A DNA stretch of 64,000 bases, taken from Acanthochromis polyacanthus. Its lineage: Eukaryota > Chordata > Actinopteri > Pomacentridae. A program made the translations under genes and the position numbers. Positions within the stretch are counted from its first letter, which is position 1, and the number at the start of each line of letters is the position of its first letter. The notes beneath the pieces are model-generated. The model was not told where the DNA came from, did no database searches, and saw only the letters and a program-made list of their open reading frames with translations. Shown one piece after another: positions 12,501 through 24,500 of the stretch. The stretch spans positions 7,569,828-7,633,827 of the forward strand of contig NC_067123.1 of assembly GCF_021347895.1 (NCBI RefSeq). The letters run 5' to 3'.

Positions 12501-15500
12501 AATGTTTATTTATTTAATTTTGATGATCATAGGTGGCAACAAATGAAAATCCGACATTCCGTGGGTCAGAAAATTAGAATATTGTGAAATGGGTCAAGTT
12601 TGAAGACACCTGGTGCCACCCACTAACCAGCTGATTAACTCAAAACACCTGCAAAGGGCTTTAAATGGTCTCTCAGTCCAGTTCTGAAGCTTACACAAAC
12701 ATGGGGAAGACTTCAGATTTGACAGCTGTCCAAAAGGCAACCATTGACACATTGCACAAGGAGGGCAAGACTCAAAAGGTTATTGCTGAAAAGGTTGGCT
12801 GTTCTCAAAGCTCTGTGTCCAAACACATTAATGGAGAGGCAAAGGGTAGGAAAAACTGTGGTAGGAAAAAGTGTACAAGCGACAGGGATCACCGCGCCCT
12901 GGTGAAGATTGTGAAAAAAAACCCATTCAAAAATGTGGGGGAGATTCACAAGGACTGGACTGCTGCAGGAGTCAGTGCTTCAAAATCCACCACCAAGAGA
13001 CGCATGAAAGACATGGGTTTCAACTGCCGCATACCTCGTGTCAAGCCTCTTTTGAACAAGAAACAGCGCGCAAAGCGTCTCACCTGGGCTAAGGAAAAAA
13101 AGAGCTGGACTGCAGCTGAGTGGTCCAAAGTTATGTTTTCTGATGAAAGCAAATTTTGCATTGCCTTTGGAAATCGAGGTCCCAGAGTCTGGAGGAGGAC
13201 AGGAGAGGCACAGGATCCACGTTGCCTGAAGTAGTGTGAAGTTTCCACCATCAGTGATGGTTTGGGGTGCCATGTCATCTGCTGGTGTCGGTCCACTCTG
13301 TTTCCTGAGATCCAAGGTCAACGCAGCCGTCTACCAGCAAGTTTTAGAGCACTTCATGCTTCCTGCTGCTGACCTGCTTTATGGAGGTGGGGATTTTATG
13401 TTCCAACAGGACTTGGCGCCTGCACACAGTGCCAAATCTACCAGTGCCTGGTTTAAGGACCATGATATTTCTGTACTCAATTGGCCAGCCAACTCGCCCG
13501 ACCTTAGCCCCATCGAAAATCTGTGGGGTATTGTTAAGAGGAAGATGCAGAATGCCAGACCCAAAAATGCAGAAGAGCTGAAGGCCACTATCAAAGCAAC
13601 CTGGGCTCTCATAACACCTGAGCAGTGCCAGAAACTGATCGACTCCATGCCACGCCGCATTAATGCAGTCATTGAGGCAAAAGGAGCTCCAACCAAGTAT
13701 TGAGTACTGTACATGCTCATATTTTTCACGTTCATACTTTTCAGTTGGCCAACATTTCTACAAATCCTGTTTTTGTATTGGCCTCAGGTAATATTCTAAT
13801 TTTCTGACCCACGGAATGTCGGATTTTCATTTGTTGCCACCTATGATCATCAAAATTAAATAAATAAACATTTGAAGTGCATCAGTCTGCGTGCAATGAT
13901 TACATATAATGTAAAAGTTATACCTTTTGTTCGCAATTACGGAAATAAATCAAGTTTATGAAAATATTCTAATTTTCTGGCTTTTACCTGTATATGTTTA
14001 TTTTATTTCTTTATATCTTTCTTCATCAAAACTACATCTGTCAAATCAGATTTTCATTGATTTCATCCATTAAAACAGAAAGAATATCGAAGATTTCTGA
14101 AGGCTGCATCATCTTAACAGCAATCTTCTCATTTAATATCGTTTTCTGTATTAGTACCACAAAGGAAATGCAAGAATTCAACCTCTGAGGACCACGAACA
14201 CCAATTTAATCTGTCCAAATCTAACCAACATTCGGTGTCTTTGTGTGCTAGAATAAATATAATAAAACAAAAATGAATGAATCATCCTCTGGTGATCCTG
14301 AATATTCAGTTTCTTCTGCTGAGGATCATATTTTCAGCCTCTAAGTGTGGGAGTAGATTTTTCACTGTTTGTTTTCTGTCTCCATGGGTGGGATCATTTT
14401 TACCCTCAGTGGGGATGAAACTGAACCTCCACGGGCTTTTTTAAAAATCGATATTACAAATATTATGTTGAGGCCGTTAACGAGCCTCTCTGCTCTGGAT
14501 GCTGTGTGTTTCTGTGCAGGCTTTCGTTTTAATCAGTTTACTGTGGGATGAAGAGGCGAGGATGATTCTGTCTGCAGCTGTTTGGATGTTTTAGAACCAG
14601 TTTGATGATGACGGTTTCATGAAGGTGGAGTTAGCAGAGACGAGCTGTGGGTCGGTTTAACGTCCCGGTAGAAAATAAACCCAAACCAGAGAGTGTGTTT
14701 TCATCAGCAGCATCAGTGAGGAGGTCGACCGCTGACCTACATACTTAACAGGACGATCCTCCGTCTGACGCCAGCAGTGACTCAGCTTCATTTCAGACAA
14801 CTTCACCAAATTGTTATTCAACGCAAACAGCCGGAGCTGCACACACACACAGTAACACACACAGACACACGCAGTAACGCACTAACACACACATTAACAC
14901 ACAGCTGGGAGCTGCTGGTGCTTTCTGGAGAGGATTCGTTCTCAGAAACGGTCAAATAAAAAGGTGTGAATTTATTCTGCTGAGAGTTTGTAGCTGAGAA
15001 CAGACATGGTGTTGTGGGAAAGTTACGTAAACGTGATCTGTTTTTTCAGTCTTATCTGCTCTAAGAGATAAACAGAAGACCATAGAGGATGAATATTTGT
15101 GAAAACAGAACTGGATAAATTACCCAACATTTTACCAGAAAACAGAGATGTCTGAAGTTAACGTTTTTCAGCGTCCTGCTGGTGAACAAAGCGTCTTTAA
15201 TGTTAACTAATGTGTTAAACAGACAAACACTGCAGCAGTTAATGACTGTTCTTATTATGGATTCATCTGTTGAGTATTTTAGGGATTTATTTATGAGCTT
15301 TTATCGTAGTAGCCGACCCAACGACATATTTTTCCTTATAAACCTAATTCCTTTTTTTCATTCATATTTCAGTCTGCCCGATTTAGATTTTGTTCATTTT
15401 TCTCTCTTCTCAAATCTGCTGTTTGATGCTGAGCACACTGTAAAAAAAATAGTGTTTTTTAACTGTAATTTTTTTTGAAGAATTTACTGTTGTTTTGCAG

Positions 15501-18500
15501 ATTGTCTCTGTTTTGTTATATTTGTAGTATAATAATAACAACAACAACAACAACAATAATAATAAAAAGGATCATTTACATGTTAACCATGAAAGATGAC
15601 AGGCTGTAAAACTGTATTATATTCATGCCTAAAAAAACTGTATTTTAACAATAATGATTTTGTACTTTTTATCTCTTTTTTTGCTGTCTTTAATTCAGCA
15701 AAAAATCAATATTTGACAGATGTTTGTCATTATTTGAAAGAATAAATATGTAGATTGAGGATTGAAAAATAGCAAATCAGTTTTACTTTACAGATTTTCC
15801 CTGTTTTTAATTAGCGATAATTTATAGTGAAACCACAAAAAAATCTAAACATATCTGAAAAAATAATCGTTTGTCCTTTTATAGTGTGTGAGCATTAAAT
15901 TAAACCATTTTACTGTCAGCTAAATCTGAATAACTAGCATTATTTTTACAGTGATTTGTTGTTATTTTCAACAGGTTTTCCAGTTTTTGACAGTTACAGT
16001 ACTTCACCATGTTTTTTTTTACATATTTTTCTGCTGCTAGATTTTCAGTGTTTTTTTGTTTTTTTAAAAATGTTTTTTGTTTATTTTCATCACTGACTTT
16101 CTGTCTTTATTCGGCCAATCAGGCCTCGACTGGACTGACTGTCAGTCCTGAGCGTCCAGTCAGAATGGAGCCTCCTCCGTCTCCGCCGGATGTCAGTTGC
16201 TATGGCGACTATCGATGCTGCGTAGAGGGAGCGTTGCCAGGGGTAACCGGAGTTGGAACTTAATTAAACAGATCAATACGGCGTGCTTGTTGTTTTGAAT
16301 TGTGTGTCTTTGTGTTTCTGTGAGTCGTGCTGCTGCTGCTGCTGCTGAACGCTGCCCGCTGTTCCTGCAGCATCTGTTGGTGCTGCAGTGTCGCATTTAC
16401 GGCCTCAGCAGGATTCCCAGGTGGTTGTCGGTGGAGCTGAACACCGTCAGGGCTGTCTGTGCACGTTTCCTCTCAACACGCAGCATGTCGGCACTCATAA
16501 ACCTCCTCCTCCTCCCCCGACTCGTGTTTGTACGTTTCCATCCCGGTTCGTGATCCTGCATGCCCCTTCCACCCTCCCTCTGCCCGGTTTTGTTTTTCCT
16601 CTTTGTTCCTTTGTGTTTCTGGGTTGTTTTTTTTCTTCTACACCCTGGAAATGTCTCTGTGTTGCTCTGATAGTGAGACAGTGTTGCCCTGAGATGCTCT
16701 TTCATAATAAAAGCCCCTGTGGCTGCCTGTGTTTTGTTCTGCAGCCAGACGATGAGCTGTTTTCTAGCTGGTGACTGTAGTCGGCCAAAGAAAACACTGA
16801 AATCATGTCAGATCTTTAACCAATCGATTAATCATAGGGACAAAAACAGCCAACCACATTATCTCTAAATTACCTGATTGAAGCACAGTTCACTGAGTTC
16901 ACGCTACCTGCAGCCTCATCAGAAAAAATGAAGCATGAATCAATATAACAAGCTCCTATTTACAGCATATTTAACCATCTTTTTTAAAACAAAAAAATGT
17001 AGAATATTGTGTTGTTTAAAGACAGTGCAAATATCTGTAAAATAATTACATTTAATCAAATTTAAATGCAGTAAAACATAGTTGTTTTGTGGTTTAAATA
17101 TTGTAAAATTTACATAATTTTTGGAAAAGATCAGATTTTTGATGTGGACATTATTTACAGTTTTCACATGTAAATTACATTTTTTTCTGTATTTTTAAAT
17201 ATATATTAACTGTAATTTAACAAAACTAAATAATGCTAAATGTACAGAGTTATTTATCCTTTTAAAGCCCTTTATACACTACTATATTCTACTTTTTTAA
17301 TAGCGACAAATATCTCTAAAATAATGACATTTTTGCTGATTTTATTTCAGTAAAATTGCATAATGTTTATGGTCAAGCAATTTAAAAGAACAAAATATTT
17401 GTAAAATTTAGACCTATTTTTTGACAGCATTAATAGTTTTTTTTGCTTTTATTCTGGCTTTATTTTAGTAAAATAAGAATTTTATTTTATTCTGTATATT
17501 TGTGAATTAGTAAATTGTTTGAATAAAATACATTTAATTTTTTTTAAAAATATACAAATTTTCACTATTTATGATGGTTAAAAGGTGAAGTCAACTTAAA
17601 AATAAACACAAGATATTTGTTCTTTTTTTTAACATGCCTGTGCTGCGTTAGCATTTATACCACGTCTTAGATTTTCATGACGCAGCTCAGAAACGTTGAA
17701 CAATGCGTGACCAGAATGAGGAAAGTTTCAGCTGCAGCCTTGACATCTGGACCGGGGTTTTCACATGACGGTTATAGTGAATTTTAAAAACAGAGAAATG
17801 ACCAGCAGATCGGTTTTCCACTGAAGAGTCCGTTCATTACTCATCTGCTGTTTCTGTTCAGGAGACCTTGAAGCGGCAAAGCGCTGATGCTGCAGGAAGA
17901 AAAGAAAAACGGCAAACTGGCATTTCTGTGTTTTTGTTGATGCATTTATTGAAGCTGCTGAAAACACTGTGGGTAGTTTTTAACAGAGCATTTGCTCCAT
18001 AATTACAGAATAACTGGGATGTTTTCTGCAGAGAGATGTTTAACTCTGCAGGAATGTCACTTCTTGTCTCATCTTGTTCCGGAAAATGCAAACTGCTGTC
18101 CGCTCTGATGTTGGTTGTGTCCTGACAATCGAGCGTTTTGACGGCGGATACTTAATGGCTGCTGGGGGTTGGCGTCGTGCCAAAACAATTAGGGGTTTGT
18201 CGCGTTATCACTTCCTCCACGCTGCTCTTCCTCCCAACAAACAGGACTTAAGAAGCGCAGCAGGAAAAGTGGCAGCGTCTTTGTTCAGCCGCTGAAATCG
18301 CTGCCTGCTTTTGTTTTCGCTCCTCCGAAGTGTTTTCTCCCACTTTTCCTCCGTGACAGGCCTCCTTTGTGATTGCTGCAGTGATTGACACTCTCTCATT
18401 TCTCAGTCTCTCACCATTTCTTTTAATTTCCGTCCTTATCGCTCCAACATGTCACGCTTTACTGCTATATTTAACGTTATCTGCGTGAACGCGTGCTGCT

Positions 18501-21500
18501 GAACGTCAGGATGTTTGGTGTATTTATAGCGAAAGTTGGTGTTCTTCGTGAAGTTTGTGAAAATAAAAGTATGCAGTTGGTTTTTTGTCCATTTCTGCTT
18601 TCACTTTGCATTTGTTTGTTAGGTGGAAATCTGGAAAAAAAACGTATCAAATTCCTACTAAAATCTAGTTAAATACAAAGAGATGACAGATTTGTTATGT
18701 CCTTTGGTTGTGGTGCAATAGAATGGAATGCATTTGCTGTTTTCCAGGAGTTTGGTACTATTTGTTTTAGTACTGGATCATATCTTTGAGTCTTTGTCAT
18801 GTTGCAAGTCATTTGTTTACAAAAGCAGCAGTTTAGCACTAACATCTCAAGAACTAAATCAGTATTGTCTGGTTGTTATGACTCTTTTATGGCAGAGGGA
18901 CAGCCTAGTTAGTTTATTCTGTAAATAAAAGTGTTGTAATCTGACTTTAGACTCCAACACTGAAGGATTTTTCTTGCCATTTTCTAGTATTAATAGCAAA
19001 TAATGAGATATACAGGCGGTCCTCGACTTAGATCGGAATTCCGTTTTTGCTGTAAGTCGGAACTCACTTTTTCCTACGCATCCCCTGTATATAACACCGT
19101 ACAATGTGGCGTACAACCAGTGAATGAAAACAAAGGTGTCTTTCTCTTATATTACATGAAGATGTATTTGTCTGCTGGACTCACCAACTAGTTCAAAATG
19201 TCCAATTCCGACGAAGCACCGTAGGTCGTAAACCGAGGACACCTTGTATAGGCAGAAATAAGAGGCTTCAAATGAGTGTGAAGGTTTTTTTTATTGTATA
19301 ATTATTTTAAAATATGAGGATTTTTTTGGTGCCTTTTCATGTTCGCTAGTTAATACTTCCTTCTAGCAACTTTTAAGGTAATTTTGTTGCATTAATACAT
19401 GAGTTGACATTTTGCCTCAATGAATGAAACAGTGATAACTCTGTGTAGCTGTGTTGGGAATGCAAAATTAAATTTTTTTATTATACAACAGTCAAAATCA
19501 ATAGTCGATTAATCATTAACAATGTATAATATTTCTCCAGTTACGGTCACAAAATTCTCCCGTCATAAATTGCTTGATTGCACCACACTGTTGTTGGAAA
19601 TGCTGTTTTAGAGTAAGACTTCTTAGAAAATGTGAGTGTTGGCCGGAAGTCATTTCCCGCAATGAACGTCTTTGTAATGGTGCCCCTTTACCAGCGAAAC
19701 AAATTGGTGGAACAACCAGGTCCTACAGCTAATCTACGTTTTCTGACATGCATGACCTTCTTGTTTTTCTTCTACCTTAACAGTTAGTGTATTTTTATTT
19801 AGCTAATTTACTAGCGATTACTTACAACTATGGCCTCTCGTGATTGACTGTTAGCTTATGAGGCAGCTAGAATTTCAACGGTAGTACGTCTTTCTAGGCT
19901 TTTAACTGATTTACCCAGAGTTAGCTAAACTGATGAGGAACTTTTACAGCTGTGGGGAGGAACTCACAATGTCTTATATCTGGCTAAACAAAGAAAAAAA
20001 TGCCATCAGACATTGGACTTTGTGTTCAATCACTTGAGTAACACATTTCAACCTCATTTCCACTTTTTTTTTTTTTTTTTACATCATTTGCCAAACTGGC
20101 ACTTTACACAATAAACGATACCATTTCTAAATGTCTAAAATATTAGACAATGTTCCTTTTGTGCCATTTTTGCACTTGTGTGGCTTTAGTTAATCAACAA
20201 CACGAACCTGGAGGCAGCTGTGTTTTCTATGTGCAACAAGCATACAAAGGTTGAAAATGACATAAATTCGAGAACCAACTTCCCACTTTCAAGGTGCATC
20301 GAATGCAGCATCAGCCCTCAATAGACTGTGACAGACACATCTAATCATCTGACAAGTCTTTGTCATGGTGCCCCTTTGCCAGCTATACAAACCCTCGTTA
20401 AACATTTAGAGACTCCAACTGGTGGAACAACCCTTTCATAGACATTTTCTGACATGTATGACCTTCTTCTTTTTCTTCAACCTTAAAGGTTAATGTTTTT
20501 TTAATTTGTTTAATTACAAGCGACATTTAGATTTCAGCTGGGCTACGTGAATGGCAAATATTCTATATCTTCACTTGGAATAAACGTGGCTAAGCGTTAC
20601 TCCAGTTTCAGCTACAAATATGGCCTCTCATAGCTTACGAGACAGCTAGGATCTCGATGGTAGTCCGTCTTTCCAGGATTTTAGCTGTGTGCTTGTGGAT
20701 TACCCAGAGTTGGTTGAATCAGTGAGGAACTATGGCAGCTGGGGACATGTTTTAGTTGTCAGTTATGCTGCATTCAATAGCTACTGGGAACTCACGCTGT
20801 CTTATATCTGACTAGATAAAGGAAAAAATGCCACCAGACATCAGATTTCGTATTCGGTAACTTGGGTAAGGTTTCTCAACCTCAACGTCTGAATTTTTTT
20901 TACGTCATTCCCCGAACTGGCACTTTACACAATAAAATTTACCGTTTCTAAATGTCTAAAACACTTTAAAAAAAGGTTCCTTTTGTGCCATTTTTGCTCT
21001 TGTGTCGCTTTAATCAACAAAATGAACCTGGAGACAGCTATGGTTTATTTCCCACGAGGATGAAAATGATGTAAATTCGAGATCCGGCTTCCCACTTTCA
21101 GGGTGCATCAAATGCAGCATCAGCCCTTGATAGACTGTCACAGACACATCTAATCATCTGTTAAGTTTTTTTTTGAAAAAGGCTCCCCTTTTCAAAGAGT
21201 TTCTGGTGCGTCAGGTTTGATTAGTTGGGCTCTCTTGAGTAAAACCAGTCGTCTGTTGTGGCGTAACCTTGATTCCGTTCTCCCAACCCAAACACAGTCC
21301 AGGTGAAAGCTAAAATAAACACGTATTTCAGCCTGTTTTTCATTACCAAACACCTTTGTGTCATTAGTGGAGTACAGCTGTACGTTCACTGTGCTCCTTT
21401 CTCACTGTTGTACTTTGTGAAATCCACATTGATTGACCTCATCCCGTCTCTTTCCTCTGCTCTCAGTGTTGTTAGTAAGTGATTACTCCATTGATCAAAT

Positions 21501-24500
21501 CTAGTCTCTGCTGTCAGTCCACTGAGAGCTTTTAGGCTACGTAATGTACCCATTAGTGGCCATATTAGAGACTGACTCAACAGTTTGCAGCATTTCTAAA
21601 GATACAGCTTGGTTATGTCACATGTTGCTAAATGCGGTGGCTTCGGTTTGAATATTTCATCCAGTGTCGGCAGCATGTGGTTGCAGATAGAAGATACAAA
21701 GAACACCGGTCAGCCACAACCTGAAACCACCGACGATAACATGAATTATCTGCTCTCAGTGGCACCTGTCAATAGGTGGGATATATTTGGCAGCAAGAGG
21801 TCACTCAGTTCTTGACGTTAGTGGGATGAAAGAATCTGAGAGACTTTAAAAGGAACCAGGATGCGTTTGTGAATGACTGGATCAGAACATTAACAAAAGT
21901 TAGTGTGTGACAGCGGCCTCGAAATTCCCCAAATTAGAATCTGATTGAGAATCTTTAGAATGTTCTGGAAAAACACTGGAGACTCCACCTCACAACTTCT
22001 AGGATTTAAAGGATCTGCTGCTGGAGATTTGGTGACTAAAAACACTGATGTCTGTGGAGTTCAAGCCTCAGTGAGTCGAACGGTGTAATATTCGACAGAT
22101 GGTTTTCATGTTGAGGCTTGTTGGTACGTACTTTATGAGATACTGTTGTACAGGCTGGAAAAAGTCAAATTCGTCTCATTAGGAGATTAAAATGTTTGAT
22201 TTCTGGGGGCAGAAGAGTATAATGAAATCTCACCATAGTAAAAATAAATGCACATTTTCTTGTCCCTGCTTGTATCTCTGACTCTTGTCTCACAACTGAC
22301 TATAAACCTCACTACATCTCTTATTTTCCGGCAAACTGATGTGATTCAGACAAAGACAAGAACTGTACATGAGTGCTGTTGGTATTGTGCAGATTCTTCT
22401 ATATGCAGATCTGTCAAGGTTGCACAGATTCATTCAGATGTGGAAAACAACAACATTGCTCAGGGTTATTCTAAATACAGGATGTTAGGATTGCACAGAT
22501 TCTTTGACAAAGAGAAAATAATGTTAATAATATTGATTTTGGACAGATTCCTCTATATGTAGAAAAACTCTCAATTTCGCAAAACATGTTTCTACACTCG
22601 TTTGAGGAGGTGTTTTTGACTTTGTCCACATTTTTTGAAAATGTTCTGACATAGCTGATCAGCTTTTTGTTACTTTTTAGTTATGTGACGATCAGCGTAC
22701 ATTTGTCTGTTAGCAACATTACTCAAAAACAGATGAATGAATTTGGATGAAATTTTCAGGGAAGGTCAGAAATGACACAAGGGTCAAGTGATTGGATTTT
22801 GATAGTGATGCAGCTTATAGTCTGGATCCATAGATTTGTTAAAGATGTTTGCATCACTGTGAAATAACTTTATGGCGTCACTGTAACCATGACAACCAGC
22901 TGCCTGCTGATGAACACATGATTGTGATCCTACTACAAATCCACCATTATGGACTTATCAGGAGTTATTGGTAAGAAATAATACAAGGAACAACTGATTA
23001 ATTTGTGGAGGTGTTTCCGAGTCTCGTCAATTTACGTCTACATATTTAGGTGACGTGATTCGGTATCCATACATAATGTACACATGAATAACACACGCCT
23101 ATGCTCAGCGAAAGGTCATTTTGTTTCTGGGTACATCTATGTTAAATGGCCACATTCTATAATGCCGTGATTTCTGACGTGAATTTTTAAAGATTTCAGC
23201 CATCGGAAATGATACAACGACTGAGCAGCCTTGGTGGAGTACCGCGCTCTCTGAGTGCTTTTCTTATTTTGTTGTGTGAAACATCCAATAACAGTTGGGA
23301 CCGAAAACAATTCCTGAAGACGTCTCTCCGTTTTTTCTCTTGTAAATGATTCTTTTTGAGTAATTTTTAGCAGTTGGTTTCCATTTCTGGCTTCTTCTAC
23401 TCTGTTTATTACAGCCATGAAGCCTATAGCGCCACCTTCAGACAATACCTAATTTATTCAGGTTGTGGAAACAAGTCGAAGTTGTGCCTTTTTTTCGTGA
23501 CGTTTGAGAGGTCGCTTGAAATTTGCTTGATAGTGACATAGAAGCAGCACTATTGGTGCATTTAAACAGGATTATCTGTCAATCGGTGCCTCATAAGTCG
23601 TAAAATATCAGTTTGTACTTTCTCAATTGACTAATTTGTGTCTCCTCTGTCTTCTCCTGTCAGGTTTGCCGTCATCGCCTCAGGCTGTGCCAGCTGTCCC
23701 AGGCTGGTTTGTCGCAGGGAGGGTTGCGGCGCAGAGTTTTGCTACCACTGTAAACAGGCCTGGCATCCCAACCAGACCTGCGACTCGGCCCGCCAACAGA
23801 GGGCGCAATCCCTGCACACCCACAGCAACCACTCGCCCAGCTACACCCAGGAGCAGGGACCCGGTAAGTACCAGAAAACCAGCGCCGAGGCCTCCCCGGA
23901 TCAGGACTAACCGCAGTCTGACACAGTGACGTACAGATGTGTGCGCAGACGTAAACATTCAGATAAAATCTCCTCCTCCGACATAATCACTTTGAAAATA
24001 TTCTTCACACCTCTGAGAACTCTCTGCCGCCGTGTCGCTGTCAGTCTTCATCACATGTCAGGCTGCTCAATCTGTCAGAGCGCTGAGTCAAAGTCGACGT
24101 TCCCACCGCTGGGCCGAGCATTCAGTCGAGCATGAGACACTATTTATATCACACCTTCTGCACTTGATAGTTTCACATCTGCAGCATCCTGCATCCTGCC
24201 GTTCTGCATTTTCAAATGTCACCTAAACATTTCTCAGAATAACCCGAGTTAGACTGAGCATCCACATCGAATAAACTGCTCGCTGAAGTGTTGCACAAAG
24301 TGAAAAAAAGTAATTTCACCCACAGAATTACTTAAGACAGCAACAGCATCGCTTGTTTGTGAATGCAGACATGCTACTTTTTTTTTTTTTGAAGATCATC
24401 AAAGCAATGTTGTAAACAATCAATTTCACATGACACTGAAAACCCCTTGCAGCTGAATTCTGACATTTAGAAACTTGAAAAACTCAGTTTCAGCTTTGAT

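Larger units (their letters stand above)
6584..23663 (+). other. rnf19b: rnf19b intron 1 (17.1 kb)
   Basis: Bounded by GTAAGA and a pyrimidine tract ending CAG. It makes up almost half of the gene and carries a minisatellite, AT-rich decayed repeats, a Tc1 element, a small MITE and a mariner/Tc1 fossil, each listed separately. Between them, 7870-9130, 10140-10830, 14570-15430, 16780-18990 and 22130-23660 hold no exon or element that I recognise. The segment 8215-8400 is a diverged match to 28230-28410 in intron 3 (shared words around GTGGAGCCA and the following AACTGCAGG). Confidence 0.85.

Noticed and set aside
13228..13240. Programmed ribosomal frameshift in the Tc1 transposase
   Set aside because: Tc1 enzymes are normally made from one frame, and I see no slippery heptamer at the break; a simple indel explains it better.
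16388..16774. 128-codon frame in the GC-rich part of intron 1
   Set aside because: Overlapping frames on both strands, Pro/Phe-rich, with no family resemblance; more likely regulatory or neutral DNA.
22248..22562. 104-codon frame with a hydrophobic start
   Set aside because: The first residues look like a signal peptide, but the rest has no domain, no splice context and contains short repeats (GCACAGATTC).
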